Positions 17,773 through 27,171 of a DNA stretch of 64,000 nt are shown here, one piece after another. The notes below the pieces were generated by a model that worked only from the letters and a program-made list of their open reading frames with translations, had not been told where the DNA came from and made no database searches. The position numbers and the translations under genes are program-made. Numbering within the stretch: the stretch's first letter is position 1; each line of letters begins with the position of its first letter. The stretch covers positions 1 through 64,000 of the forward strand of contig CAZQAE010000016.1 in the NCBI GenBank assembly GCA_964591275.1, read 5' to 3'. Source of the DNA: G963674685 sp964591275 (GTDB lineage: Bacteria > Lernaellota > Lernaellaia > JACKCT01).

Positions 17773-18618
17773 ATGTTCAAAAAAATATCCATCGCTGTTA
17801 TCGGCGCGGGCAATATGGGAGAAATTCTGATTCAGGGACTGCTGGCGGCGAAGGTCATTGACGCCAGTCGCCTGAGCGCCGTGGAAATTCTGCCCGACCG
17901 GCGCGAGGACATCAAAAAAACGCACGGCATCAGCGTATCCGAGGACATGGCGGCAGTGCGCGGCAAGGATATCGTCATCATCGCCGTTAAACCGCAAGTA
18001 TTAGATGCAACCCTGGCGCAACTTAAGGAAATACTCGTCCAAAAACAGATCCTGATCAGCATCGCCGCAGGTATCTCCACGCAGCGTATTACAAAGGATC
18101 TTGGGTGCGAGAAAAAAATCCCCGTGGTGCGCGTCATGCCCAACGCCTGCGCCCAGGTGCTGCAGGGCGCTAGCGCTTTATTCGCCGGCGAGCACGCGGG
18201 GCGTCGGGAACTGGATTTGGCGAAAGGAATTTTTGACTGCGTCGGTCGCGTCACCGTTGTTAAAAAGGAATGGCTGATGGACGTGGTGACCGGCTTGTCC
18301 GGCTCTGGCCCCGCCTACGTGTTTTTGATGATCGAGGCCTTGTCCGATGCCGGAGTTCAGATTGGCCTTCCGCGCAAAGTCGCCAACATGCTCGCGGCGC
18401 AGACCGTGTACGGCGCCGGAAAGATGTTTCTGGAAACCGGCAAGCCCGTCAGCGAATTGAAGGACCTCGTGGCTACGCCAGGCGGCACGACCTTCGCCGG
18501 CCTCAAGGCTCTGGAAAAGGGCAACTTCCGCTCCACCGTCGGAGACGCCGTCGAGGCTGCGGCGAAACGCAGCCGGGAACTGGGACTCCTCGATCCGTCC
18601 GAACTGCTGGGACGTTAA
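17773..18618 (+). CDS. proC: Pyrroline-5-carboxylate reductase
   Basis: 281 residues. The N-terminal Rossmann motif is IAVIGAGNMGEILIQGLL; then IAVKPQVLDATLAQL; and the C-terminal dimer domain has TGLSGSGPAYVFLMIEALSDAGVQIGLPR and DLVATPGGTTFAGLKALEKG. It makes L-proline with NAD(P)H. The frame is open from 17731, but the ATG at 17773 has AGGAAG eight bases before it and fits family length. Confidence 0.96.
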   Translation: MFKKISIAVIGAGNMGEILIQGLLAAKVIDASRLSAVEILPDRREDIKKTHGISVSEDMAAVRGKDIVIIAVKPQVLDATLAQLKEILVQKQILISIAAGISTQRITKDLGCEKKIPVVRVMPNACAQVLQGASALFAGEHAGRRELDLAKGIFDCVGRVTVVKKEWLMDVVTGLSGSGPAYVFLMIEALSDAGVQIGLPRKVANMLAAQTVYGAGKMFLETGKPVSELKDLVATPGGTTFAGLKALEKGNFRSTVGDAVEAAAKRSRELGLLDPSELLGR

Positions 18619-18744
18619 AGCTCCTGATTTTCTTCTTCTGCCCTTTTTACCTGATCGCTTCAATTGACGGCGGCGCGTCGAAACGCTAATCCTAAAAGAG
18701 CAAGTTTTTTCATCAAACATCCTTGTCATTATGCGGGGAAAAAA

Positions 18745-20043
18745 ATGACGCAAAAGTGCACATTGGGATTGCCTGTCGCCACAATTTTTCTCGCTTTCGC
18801 TCTTCTTGCCGGGCAACCGGTATTGGCGCAAAGCGATGATGCGCTCATCACCCGGGAAAACTGGGGCGCGCAGACAGGATTTGTCTCGGACCTAAACATT
18901 CCGGGATTTCAATCAGGCATGACCATTGACGCCGGCAATGTCGAGCAATTTAAGGATTATTTGCCCGAGCCTGTGCTTTTGATGCTCAGAAAATACAAGC
19001 TGAAGATACGCACAAGGGATTACGCGCCCTATGCCCCGAGCGACGGTTACATCGCGGCGACAAACAAGCACAGGGGCACAGCGCGCCTAGTCGAGATCGG
19101 CGACAGCACAAAAATTACGGGCCTGGAAAATTATCACGCGGGTCTGCCTTTTCCCGATCCGAAAACCGGTCGCGAGGTGGCGTGGAATTTTTTTAACAGT
19201 TACCACGGCGACGACGGCAAGCATGAGTTTGGCGTGTTCTGGATTTCAGCAAAAAAGGGCGTGGAAAGCAGTGAACGCTGGCGCTGGACGCTGATCAACA
19301 ACTCGATGCATCGCACCGACATCGAGCCGATCCCGCGCCTGGAGAAGATCGCGAAAAAGAATATTGCTGCCACATCGATCACGGAAATCCTTTCGCCCAT
19401 GGATCGCAAGGGGCAAATGGCGCTGTACAATATTTACGATAATCCCGTGGAGCGGGAAGGCTGGATTTATATCCCGGCGCAGAGACGAACCATGCGCTTC
19501 ACCAGTGAAAACCACGGCGAGTCCTGGAACAACACCGATCTTTTCTATGAGGATATTCGGGGATACTCGGGCAGGCCGGAATGGATGGATTGGAAGATAT
19601 TAGCGAAAACGACGATGCTCGCGCCCATGTGCGCCGGCGTGAAATACGGTCCCGAGGCCGCGAAAGAAACCTATGATTTTGAAAATCCTCCCCATTGGAA
19701 TCCACGCCTGAACTGGCAGCCACGCCCGGTTTATGTCCTGGAATTGACGCCGAAATTTAAGAAGTATCCCTATAGCAAACAAATCCTATTCGTGGATGCG
19801 CAAGGCTACTACGCGCACGCGAAGATAGCTTATGACCGCAAGGGCCAGCCCTGGAAACTGGTTCTTAACGCAACGAACGAATCTCTCGATCCTACGTCCA
19901 AGCCGCTTACTATCGCCACGTCGCTGGTGATCGACCTGCAGGCCGGGCACGCCACGGCCTTTCCCTGGTACGCTTATGAAGCGAATACCGGAGTGGATCC
20001 GAATATGTTTTCACTGACGACTTTGAGGAAACGCGCAAGATAA
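18745..20043 (+). CDS. Secreted DUF1329 protein
   Basis: 432 residues with a signal peptide (residues 1-29; VLAQSDDA at the likely cut). Motifs ENYHAGLPFPDPKTGREVAWNFFNS and YDNPVEREGWIYIPAQRRTMRF are typical of DUF1329, a periplasmic family with an LolA-like fold. DUF1329 genes often accompany RND exporters in lipid or hydrophobic-compound transport, but no RND gene is nearby, so the role stays open. The ATG at 18745 follows GGGGAAAAAA. The next gene, also secreted, starts 97 bp downstream. Confidence 0.8.
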   Translation: MTQKCTLGLPVATIFLAFALLAGQPVLAQSDDALITRENWGAQTGFVSDLNIPGFQSGMTIDAGNVEQFKDYLPEPVLLMLRKYKLKIRTRDYAPYAPSDGYIAATNKHRGTARLVEIGDSTKITGLENYHAGLPFPDPKTGREVAWNFFNSYHGDDGKHEFGVFWISAKKGVESSERWRWTLINNSMHRTDIEPIPRLEKIAKKNIAATSITEILSPMDRKGQMALYNIYDNPVEREGWIYIPAQRRTMRFTSENHGESWNNTDLFYEDIRGYSGRPEWMDWKILAKTTMLAPMCAGVKYGPEAAKETYDFENPPHWNPRLNWQPRPVYVLELTPKFKKYPYSKQILFVDAQGYYAHAKIAYDRKGQPWKLVLNATNESLDPTSKPLTIATSLVIDLQAGHATAFPWYAYEANTGVDPNMFSLTTLRKRAR

Positions 20044-20139
20044 TGGCCCGCGCAATTTTGTTGATTTCTAGGGAATTGCAATTTGACGGAGCCGCTTTTT
20101 TGTAGCAATCTCATGGACTCTATCCGGAGGTAAATACTC

Positions 20140-21180
20140 ATGTCGTTTCGCGTGATCGCCCTGACCGCCGCTTTTGTTTTTGTCCTTGCCGGCCTGGCCT
20201 TGGCGGGACCTTTCGTTGTCGTATCCGATTCCAAGGTGCTGCAGGCGCCCCAGGCGGATTCCAAAAGCATCGATGAGGTGCCCGAGGGAAATATCGTGGA
20301 AGTCACGCACCAGGCCGGAGATTATATGCGCGTTGAGTATGGTGTGAGCGGCAAGACCGGGTATCTTCCCGCCGGATCCTTGCAGCAGGCAAAAACAAGA
20401 GGCGGGCCCCTCGTGCCGATTCTGATCGCCGCCGCAACGCCGCTGGGGAAAATGGTGGCGAAGAAGACGACGGACTGGTTTAAGAACAAATTCGATATCG
20501 GCGAAAAAGGCGAGTTGGAAGAATCTTCAGGAAGCGTTGAACCCGGTCGGGAAATGACCGCCGTGGGCCGGGAGGGCGATTGGCTGAAAGTCATTTTGCC
20601 GGATGGAGCCATCGGCTATGTCAGGGATGCGGTGAACCTTTTGCCGATGCAAAATATTTCCTACGCGCCATCATCCACCATGGGGATATGGAAAAATTCC
20701 GATGCGATACCCGGCGAGGCCTCGGCGCTGGCCGTGCAGGTTGAAGTTCGGAAAACAGACGGTGCGCCGGTTCCGCCCAATTCCACCTTAAAGCTGGGCG
20801 ATGAATATAGAATCTACATCACGGCTTCAACGGATTGTTACGTGCGCGTCACTGCGGAAACGCCGGACCAAAACCACGTTTGTCAGTATTACCCGAACCA
20901 CTTTCCCGGAACGCAAACCTCCATCGTGTTCAAAGCGGGCAAAACCTATTCGGGCGAGATGCTTCCGCAAGGGATGAATTTCAAGGTGGCTAAGCCTATC
21001 GGCGCAAAAGACATTTTGCGCATTGAAGCGACAAGCGCTGCGCCCTATCACTACGTCAAGCAGGGCGACGGCTGCGCGCCGACGCAAAAGTTTCGGGGCG
21101 GCGGTTTCTCCCGCGCGGGCGAGGTGAATAATCCAACGGCGCAGGTGCTCATCGAGTATCCTATCATCACCACCGAATGA
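20140..21180 (+). CDS. Secreted SH3-domain and DUF4384 protein
   Basis: 346 residues with an N-terminal signal peptide (cut near LALAGPF). There are two bacterial SH3-like segments: residues 23-85 (VVSDSKVLQAPQADS to GKTGYLPAGSL) and about 130-170 (TAVGREGDWLKVILPDGAIGYVRDAV). A DUF4384-type beta domain follows (about 210-300; LKLGDEYRIYITASTDCYVRVTAETPDQ, YYPNHFPGTQT). SH3-like domains often bind cell wall peptides; DUF4384 often occurs in surface or kinase-associated proteins. Ribosome-binding site TCCGGAGGT. Function unknown. Confidence 0.75.
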   Translation: MSFRVIALTAAFVFVLAGLALAGPFVVVSDSKVLQAPQADSKSIDEVPEGNIVEVTHQAGDYMRVEYGVSGKTGYLPAGSLQQAKTRGGPLVPILIAAATPLGKMVAKKTTDWFKNKFDIGEKGELEESSGSVEPGREMTAVGREGDWLKVILPDGAIGYVRDAVNLLPMQNISYAPSSTMGIWKNSDAIPGEASALAVQVEVRKTDGAPVPPNSTLKLGDEYRIYITASTDCYVRVTAETPDQNHVCQYYPNHFPGTQTSIVFKAGKTYSGEMLPQGMNFKVAKPIGAKDILRIEATSAAPYHYVKQGDGCAPTQKFRGGGFSRAGEVNNPTAQVLIEYPIITTE

Positions 21181-21405
21181 CGTGAGCCGCTGGTGATAAC
21201 GGTGAGGCCGGGTTGTTCAACACCTTAGGAAAAGAGACAATGATCCAGTCTCAATCAGGTTGAGGCCAAATCATAAGTGCGAATTTTTTTTGACAGTACC
21301 AGTTTTTCAAGCGGAAAACTCCAGCGCTCCATGAAAGCCGTTACGGGTCGCTTGGATGAAAAAGAGTAGTAATTTTCGAAGAACCGAAATTACTAACATT
21401 ATTAT

Positions 21406-22323
21406 TTATTCTCTAATTATTTGATTTCCTGAATATGCTTTGTCCAGAAAATTTTCATCTTCAACAAATGGAATTTTTAAGTAGAGAGGGAAATCTTCTA
21501 TGGCGCGGCGACAGTTTAATCCAATATCAGATTCTATTGCTACCTTTGAGTGGAGATGTCTATACAGGTCATTACACAATATATCAGCCATGAAGGTCAA
21601 AGGCGAATTTTCTGTGTCGATTTCAATATCCATGATTGTCCTAATAGCATTGTCAAAGTTCGTTGCGGTGATGGTGATTTTTGCAAGATGCTTTTTTCCT
21701 TTGCTAACGTCATATCCTTTCACCGTTCGTTCATGTTCAGCTTGCGAGAGTTTCTCCAAGCATCTGCGGAGCTTCTTTTCAATACCAGGATCGATATGGT
21801 CAGAAACAATGAGCATATTTCCTCGTTCTTCTATTTTATTGAATTCATCTAACTGAATGAGGATATTTTCAAAAAGAATTTCATACAATGACTCTGAAGT
21901 GTTATGACTAGTAATTTGTATTGGTGAGCGTCTCAGGAGCATCGATTGTTTCTTTATCTCCTCTCTCCTTTTCCTTACGAAGAAAAAACCAAGGGAATAA
22001 ATTGCTGTGTAGAAGATGAGAACCTGTTCATTTAATAGGAAGTTTTGAACTTTGTTGCGGGCTTGATGAAACTCGTCTTGTATTTCTTTTACGCCACACG
22101 ATGCGATTGCCGAACAATGAGCTTTAAAACCATGTTGAGTGCAAAGAGTAATGAGGGAACGAAGCATATTTTCAGCTTCAGTCTGAAAAGGTGCTAAGTT
22201 TGGTCCATCAAGGGCAAATCCAGCAATGATGCCGAAATCTACTTTTGACGGCTTGGATTTGACATATCCCTTTTCTCCGGCTTCATCGAAATAAAAGTAT
22301 GTATCAGTGACTTTTATTGTCAT
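21406..22323 (-). CDS. DUF3800-type protein
   Basis: 305 residues. The N-terminus has YFYFDEAGEKG, close to the FIDESG motif of DUF3800, with acidic residues D13 and E14. A second acidic element is the central LIVSDHIDPG, and FMADILCNDLYRHL lies near the C-terminus. DUF3800 proteins have an RNase H-like appearance and occur often in mobile or defence regions, but no activity is established. Base composition is clearly richer in A and T than the neighbours, a sign of transfer. It opens the 21.2-24.4 kb accessory patch. Confidence 0.65.
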   Translation of the reverse strand: MTIKVTDTYFYFDEAGEKGYVKSKPSKVDFGIIAGFALDGPNLAPFQTEAENMLRSLITLCTQHGFKAHCSAIASCGVKEIQDEFHQARNKVQNFLLNEQVLIFYTAIYSLGFFFVRKRREEIKKQSMLLRRSPIQITSHNTSESLYEILFENILIQLDEFNKIEERGNMLIVSDHIDPGIEKKLRRCLEKLSQAEHERTVKGYDVSKGKKHLAKITITATNFDNAIRTIMDIEIDTENSPLTFMADILCNDLYRHLHSKVAIESDIGLNCRRAIEDFPLYLKIPFVEDENFLDKAYSGNQIIRE

Positions 22324-22370
22324 TATTGGTTACCTCAGAGTGCTTCGAAAAAATTGGTAAAAAACTCAAA

Positions 22371-22520
22371 ATTGGTGACAGAACATAATAATCCTTTGAT
22401 TAGTGAGTATTGTGGTAATTGGTCTCCAGTCAATTTCTGTCTCCCAATTCCGTCTTGTTTTCTAATCATCCTTGGCTGCCTTCTTGCGTCGAGCTTTTGC
22501 ATCCATGTCCCTTTTCTTGA
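22371..22520 (-). repeat. Diverged repeat, copy 1
   Basis: The block TGAGTATTGT (22404) through ATTTCTGTCTCCCA to CTTGT (22458) aligns with 23751-23805. The minus-strand translations also align (MQKLDARRQ... with VQKFEAKIQ..., both reaching GRQK-TG and QYS). It begins with TTGGTGACAG, half of the palindrome found at 1588. Probably a worn small mobile element; no transposase remains. The rest of 22324-22772 shows nothing else. Confidence 0.6.
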
Positions 22521-22772
22521 TTTTATGAAGATAACACAAATTTCGGCGATCAACAAATTATTATCGCGTGTCCAGGTATAATTTCTTTGGGCAAGCCGAG
22601 CATTTCGCATGGCGAAATTTTTAGTCATTGAGAAAACACCCCTTTTCGAACTTGGCGCTGACGAAGGGCATGCTTATAAATTCCTTGTTCGCGGCGCTGA
22701 TATCGACCTGGTTTTATACAATGCGTTGATCTTACGGCAAACGAACTGCGCTACATTGTTATAATGTGTCTG

Positions 22773-23645
22773 TCACGTTTCGAATTGTACACCCGTGTGA
22801 AGGGCATGAAGCCTCGGACCCAATTCAGATTTCATGACTTGGAATGCCTCGTTTCCGGTGCAGTGACCGGTATAAATCGCGCCGGTGACTTCTTGTCCAA
22901 GCCTAAGCGCCAACTGACGGATTTCGCTTTCGGGAGCCGACATACGCTCAGAGCGAGGCAGGTTCAAGTGGAAACCGCCGACTATTGAACGAATGGGCCT
23001 TTCCGCCTTTTGCCCGCGCACGGCCTCTAGCATATTCAATATTCCGGAGTGCGCGCAGCCGGAGAAAACCACCGCCTCGGCATCTTGCTCCACGACCAAT
23101 AGCAATTCGTGGCTGAAGTCATCCAGCACAAAATGGTTTTTGCGTTTAACCAGAAGATTCCGGTTGCCTTTGGCCAAGGGATGGGTGCGTGGAATCGTGG
23201 TCAGCACATGCACGCTGTCAGAAAGGTCGATGGGGGCGTCGATCCACTGGATCCGGTCAGAAAAACGCCCCAGCACCTCTGCGTCCAGACCGATGTAACG
23301 CGTGAGTAGTCCTGTGCGATGCACCAGGTCAGGCAATCCGGGCGTCAAGCTGCCGTAGAAAGGGCTGTCGGCGCCACGCTTGATGATTGCCTTTGCCCGG
23401 TGGTTACGTTGGAAAAAGGCCTCCAGGCCGCCGCCATGATCATAGTGGCCGTGAGAAAGCACCAGCCACTCGACAGCCTCCAGGTCAATCCCCATGGCCT
23501 CCGCATTCAGCGCAAAACGACCGCTGGCTCCCGTGTCCATCAGGATCGTTGTCTGTTTCGTTTCGATCAACAACGAAAGGCCAAACTCCGGTTCAAGGTT
23601 TGCGTGGGGACCCGGTGAATTTTCCACAAGGACGGTAATTTTCAA
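22773..23645 (-). CDS. MBL-fold metallohydrolase, dihydropterin-synthase-like
   Basis: 290 residues. Metal-binding motif SHGHYDHGG (H65, H67, D69, H70), later FSGCAHSGILNML, GGFHL and YTGHCTGNEAF, with LMDTGASGRFALNAEAMGIDL near the N-terminus. This pattern is that of the MBL family typified by archaeal 7,8-dihydropterin-6-methyl-4-(beta-ribofuranosyl)-aminobenzene 5'-phosphate synthase-like proteins, whose bacterial members are mostly of unknown substrate. It is flanked on both sides by copies of the same diverged repeat in the same orientation, so it may have moved as a unit. Base composition is like the core genome, unlike the flanks. Confidence 0.85.
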   Translation of the reverse strand: MKITVLVENSPGPHANLEPEFGLSLLIETKQTTILMDTGASGRFALNAEAMGIDLEAVEWLVLSHGHYDHGGGLEAFFQRNHRAKAIIKRGADSPFYGSLTPGLPDLVHRTGLLTRYIGLDAEVLGRFSDRIQWIDAPIDLSDSVHVLTTIPRTHPLAKGNRNLLVKRKNHFVLDDFSHELLLVVEQDAEAVVFSGCAHSGILNMLEAVRGQKAERPIRSIVGGFHLNLPRSERMSAPESEIRQLALRLGQEVTGAIYTGHCTGNEAFQVMKSELGPRLHALHTGVQFET

Positions 23646-23718
23646 TGGATGCTCTCTTTCGTTGCTGTACGCTTAAGATGATTCCCATCCCGAGCATGGG
23701 AAGTCGTTTGAAAACAAC

Positions 23719-23860
23719 AGGTGACAATCACCTAATATATCTTTGGAATGTGAGTATTGTTGCAAAATAGTTCCGGTCGATTTCTGTCTCCCATTTCCGC
23801 CTTGTCTAGCGCCTTTATTTTGCTGAATTTTTGCTTCGAATTTTTGCACCTGCGCCTCAT
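23719..23860 (-). repeat. Diverged repeat, copy 2
   Basis: This is the partner of the repeat at 22371-22520, in the same orientation. It begins with AGGTGACAATCACCT, a palindrome of the GGTGAC/GTCACC type. No intact gene is visible in it. Confidence 0.6.
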
Positions 23861-24406
23861 TTCTCGATTCTTTTCTATACCATGAAATCCGGAGGTCATC
23901 AAAGGAAATTCTCCAAGATCGGCCAAAAGGAAAATTGGGGCCACCAATTAGACTGGTTTTTTCGGATCGATAATTTTTTGGTTTTGCCAAAAGCACCGTT
24001 TTCTGAGCCGCGAATGTCCAGTCGCATCTGATGCTTTAGCGAAGGTGCGACAATGAGCGGGTATGCACCTACCCGGCAACAACGCATTCTCCGGCAAAAT
24101 CCGTGCGTACACGAACTTGGCGGCGTGAAACAAGCGGTTATCGAACAATCACCCGCTCACTCATCGCCTGTTGGCGATTTTGTCGTTCGCGGCTCTGTTT
24201 CGCTGCCTGACGGCGATTTTGTCGTTCGCGGCTCGGTTTCGTTCTCGCGGAGGGCTGCACGGGTTAGGTGTCTACAAATTCCACCCGGATGATTCGCAGT
24301 CTAGCGCAAGAAAACTCTAATCTTGACCTTGCTCAATAATATGCGGTATGTAACGTTGTTAGTCAGGCCTTAGAGTAGAACTTGAGCGATAGAGGTTTTA
24401 GGCGAT
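23861..24406. other. Intergenic region with a 39-bp direct repeat
   Basis: GGCGATTTTGTCGTTCGCGG occurs at 24173 and again at 24212 (period 39), giving two adjacent near-identical units up to about 24241. A short frame across it (24053-24292) has no recognisable product. The last 100 bp are AT-rich and probably hold the promoter of the next gene. Confidence 0.5.
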
Positions 24407-25447
24407 ATGGATGAAAAAAAAGTTGAAAACACCGCCGTCATTTTAAACGCCAATGCGCGAAAAGTGACGCGGAAAATCAAAAGGCAGACCGAGCAGTTCA
24501 TTCCCAAAGCCCAGCTCTACGTGTCTCACAGTTATGATGAGGCCAGGACCGCCATTAGCGACATCGTGGAAAAAGGCTATCAGACCGTTTTTTGCGGCGG
24601 CGGCGACGGCACGCTCGTCAATACCATCACGCAGTTCAAGGAATACATCGATCAAAAAAATAAAGAGGTGCAAAGCGCCGTGGCGCAATACAAGTTTCCG
24701 ACCCTGGGCGTTCTTAAACTGGGGACGGGCAACGGCATCTCGGGAATGATTGGCAATCCGAAGGGACTGAGTCCATTGCGTTCTTTCAACTCCGGCGAAA
24801 AGTCGAGCCTGATGAAGTTGAATCTGATCGAGTCGGAAAAGAAGCAATTTCACTTTGCGGGGCTGGGGTGGGATGCGGCCATCATCAACGATTACCATGC
24901 GATGAGAGAGCGTTTCTCAAAAGTTCTGGTCGCCGGAAGGCTCATGGAAGGCTTCCGGGGCTACATCGCGTCCATGGCTGTGAAGACCGTGCCGAGGGAA
25001 CTATTCCGCCGTCGGCCCCCGAACGTCCGCGTCATCAACGAGGGCGACCAAGTTTATAATATGCGCCTGAACAAACCCGCGGAGTTGATGCAGTACAAGC
25101 GCGGCGACACGATCTATGAAGGTCCGGTCAGCGTTCTAGGCGCCGGAACTTCCCCTTTCTACGGCTATAATCTGGTGGCCTTTCCCTTCGCGCGCCTCAA
25201 GGAAGGTTATATGAATTTCCGCATCATTAATGCGGGCGTAGTGGAATGCGTGATGCGGAGTCCGTGGATATTCCGCGGTCGTTATCAGTCGAAAAACTTC
25301 CTGGACTTTCTGGCCACAAAAGTTCGCATGGAATTTGACCAACCCATGCCCCTGCACATCGGCGGCGACGCCAGCGGCTACCGCGAATCCATCACCTTTT
25401 CCATGAGCGACCTGTCGGTGAACATCCTGGATTATTCGCGAGCTTGA
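24407..25447 (+). CDS. Diacylglycerol-kinase-family lipid kinase
   Basis: 346 residues. DAGK catalytic signature VFCGGGDGTLVNTI (G64-T69) preceded by VILNANARKV, and then LGVLKLGTGNGIS. The C-terminal half has a second beta domain with FHFAGLGWDAAIINDY and GYNLVAFPFARLKEGYMNFRIINAG. The family phosphorylates diacylglycerol, sphingosine or related lipids; the substrate cannot be told. It is longer than YegS-type enzymes (about 300). Standing alone between the accessory patch and the ABC transporter. Confidence 0.85.
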   Translation: MDEKKVENTAVILNANARKVTRKIKRQTEQFIPKAQLYVSHSYDEARTAISDIVEKGYQTVFCGGGDGTLVNTITQFKEYIDQKNKEVQSAVAQYKFPTLGVLKLGTGNGISGMIGNPKGLSPLRSFNSGEKSSLMKLNLIESEKKQFHFAGLGWDAAIINDYHAMRERFSKVLVAGRLMEGFRGYIASMAVKTVPRELFRRRPPNVRVINEGDQVYNMRLNKPAELMQYKRGDTIYEGPVSVLGAGTSPFYGYNLVAFPFARLKEGYMNFRIINAGVVECVMRSPWIFRGRYQSKNFLDFLATKVRMEFDQPMPLHIGGDASGYRESITFSMSDLSVNILDYSRA

Positions 25448-25620
25448 TTGTTTTCATCATTCGGGTGTGCGCTTATTCTTTCATCGCCAGTGATCATTGC
25501 CGCGTAATTTCATGTCTTAATAATCCGATTTATTGACAGGCGAGCGGATCATTGGGCAAAGTGATCCGCCATTGCCATGGATTTTGAAAATTCATTGAAG
25601 TCACAAGAGTAAAATCCAAA

Positions 25621-27171
25621 ATGCAACGCATCACGCCCATTTTACGCGCTTTCTCGCTCGCCTGCCTGGCACTCTTTATGACTGTCGCAGTCGCCGGCGC
25701 GCAGCCGGGCAAAGCTGAATCTTCAAAGGAATCCTTATCCCTGGCCATGTCCGGGGCCTTTCAACCCTTCTCAACCACTGATGAAAAGGGTCGGCTGGTC
25801 GGCTTCGACGCCGACATCGCCCGGGAGATCGCGATTCGTCTCGACCTAAAACCACAGCTCGTGCAAACCGATTGGGCCGGGATACAGGCGGGGCTGCAAA
25901 GCGGCAAATATGATCTGATCTGCGGTTCGATGGCCATAACCGACGAGCGCCTGAAGACCATGCATTTCACGCTACCCTATTACGTCAGCGGGGCGCAGGT
26001 CTTCGCCAAAAAGGGCGTTATAGATTTCGCGGGAATCCGTATCGGGATATTAGAGGATTCCACGTATTCGAAATACATCAATGAGCATCCCGAAAAATTT
26101 CCCGATGCAATTGTCGTAAACTATGGTAGCGAGGCGGAGATCGTGGCCGCCATGAACACCGACAAGATTGACGCCTTTATCTCGGATCGCATCGTCGGCG
26201 GATTTTACATCGCCAAGGGAAGCGCCGGAGATATCTTTCCCTTCGGTCCCCTGCTTTATGAGGAGGCTTGCGGGATCGCCGCCAGGCAGGACTCGGCAAA
26301 GCTGGTTCACCGCATCAACGACGTCCTTTTCCAGATGATCCGAGACGGCGCGTACGCGAAAATTTACGCCAAATGGGTCGGCGCCGATCCGGATTTGGAA
26401 GTGCTCCTGACCTCCTGGGGTCGCTACGCGAAAAAAATTCCGCCCATAAAAAGCGAAAGCGCGGCAACCGGCGCGAAGCCTCAGTTTGCCGAACAGGCCT
26501 CCGCCATGCTGCCGCTACTTGCCAAAGGCGCCATCCTTACGGTGGAACTAACCCTCATTACCGCCATCCTCGCACTCCTGACCGGTTCGCTTATCGGCGT
26601 GGGGACCACCTCGCGCCGGTGGTGGATTAAGGGTGCGGCCAAGACCTATATTTGGGTGGTTCGAGGTACGCCTCTTCTTGTGCAGCTTTTCATGTCCTAC
26701 TTCGTCTTGGCGACTGTGATCAATCGTGCGGCGGGAGTCGAAATAATCGGTGCTTTCGGCGCGGCGCTGATCGCCCTGATCGTGAACACTACGGCCTACA
26801 ACGCGGAAACTTTGCGGGGTGGGATCAACGCGGTGGACACAGGCCAGTGGGATGCGGCGGCATCGTTGGGAATGACCCGGCTCCGGATCATGCGCCGGGT
26901 GATTTTGCCCCAGGCCTTTCGCGATTCGCTGCCGTCTTTGGGAAACAATCTGGTAGTGCTGACCAAAGACACCTCCCTGGTCGGGGCCATAACCCTCATC
27001 GAACTGACCTATTCGGCCCGCAACATCGTCTTTCAAACTGGGCAGGCCTTTTTGCCTTTCCTGCTGGCTGCGGGTTTTTATCTGCTAATAATCTCGGTCA
27101 TCACGGTTTCCATGAAGGCGTGGGAGCGATACCTGCAGCGATCCCGGCAGGCGGTTGGGAGGTCGATCTGA
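25621..27171 (+). CDS. Polar amino-acid ABC transporter, binding protein fused to permease
   Basis: 516 residues. Signal peptide at 1-28, then a GlnH/HisJ-like binding domain (about 35-270; LSLAMSGAFQPFSTTDEKGRLVGFDADIAREIA and YDLICGSMAITDERLKTMHFTLPYY). After a linker comes a permease with five helices (about 295-505), including the coupling loop WDAAASLGMTRLRIMRRVILPQAFRDSLPSL. Fusion of the binding protein to its permease is known for several amino-acid importers. The substrate is probably Gln, His or another polar amino acid. The stop overlaps the ATPase start by one base (TGATG). Confidence 0.93.
   Translation: MQRITPILRAFSLACLALFMTVAVAGAQPGKAESSKESLSLAMSGAFQPFSTTDEKGRLVGFDADIAREIAIRLDLKPQLVQTDWAGIQAGLQSGKYDLICGSMAITDERLKTMHFTLPYYVSGAQVFAKKGVIDFAGIRIGILEDSTYSKYINEHPEKFPDAIVVNYGSEAEIVAAMNTDKIDAFISDRIVGGFYIAKGSAGDIFPFGPLLYEEACGIAARQDSAKLVHRINDVLFQMIRDGAYAKIYAKWVGADPDLEVLLTSWGRYAKKIPPIKSESAATGAKPQFAEQASAMLPLLAKGAILTVELTLITAILALLTGSLIGVGTTSRRWWIKGAAKTYIWVVRGTPLLVQLFMSYFVLATVINRAAGVEIIGAFGAALIALIVNTTAYNAETLRGGINAVDTGQWDAAASLGMTRLRIMRRVILPQAFRDSLPSLGNNLVVLTKDTSLVGAITLIELTYSARNIVFQTGQAFLPFLLAAGFYLLIISVITVSMKAWERYLQRSRQAVGRSI

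Noticed and set aside
22335..22628. 97-residue minus-strand frame and the similar frame at 23673-23996
   Set aside because: Similarity between them is explained by the shared DNA repeat; neither has a start signal or intact domain.
24053..24292. 79-residue frame in the 23.9-24.4 kb gap
   Set aside because: It only reads through the 39-bp direct repeat; no ribosome-binding site or family.
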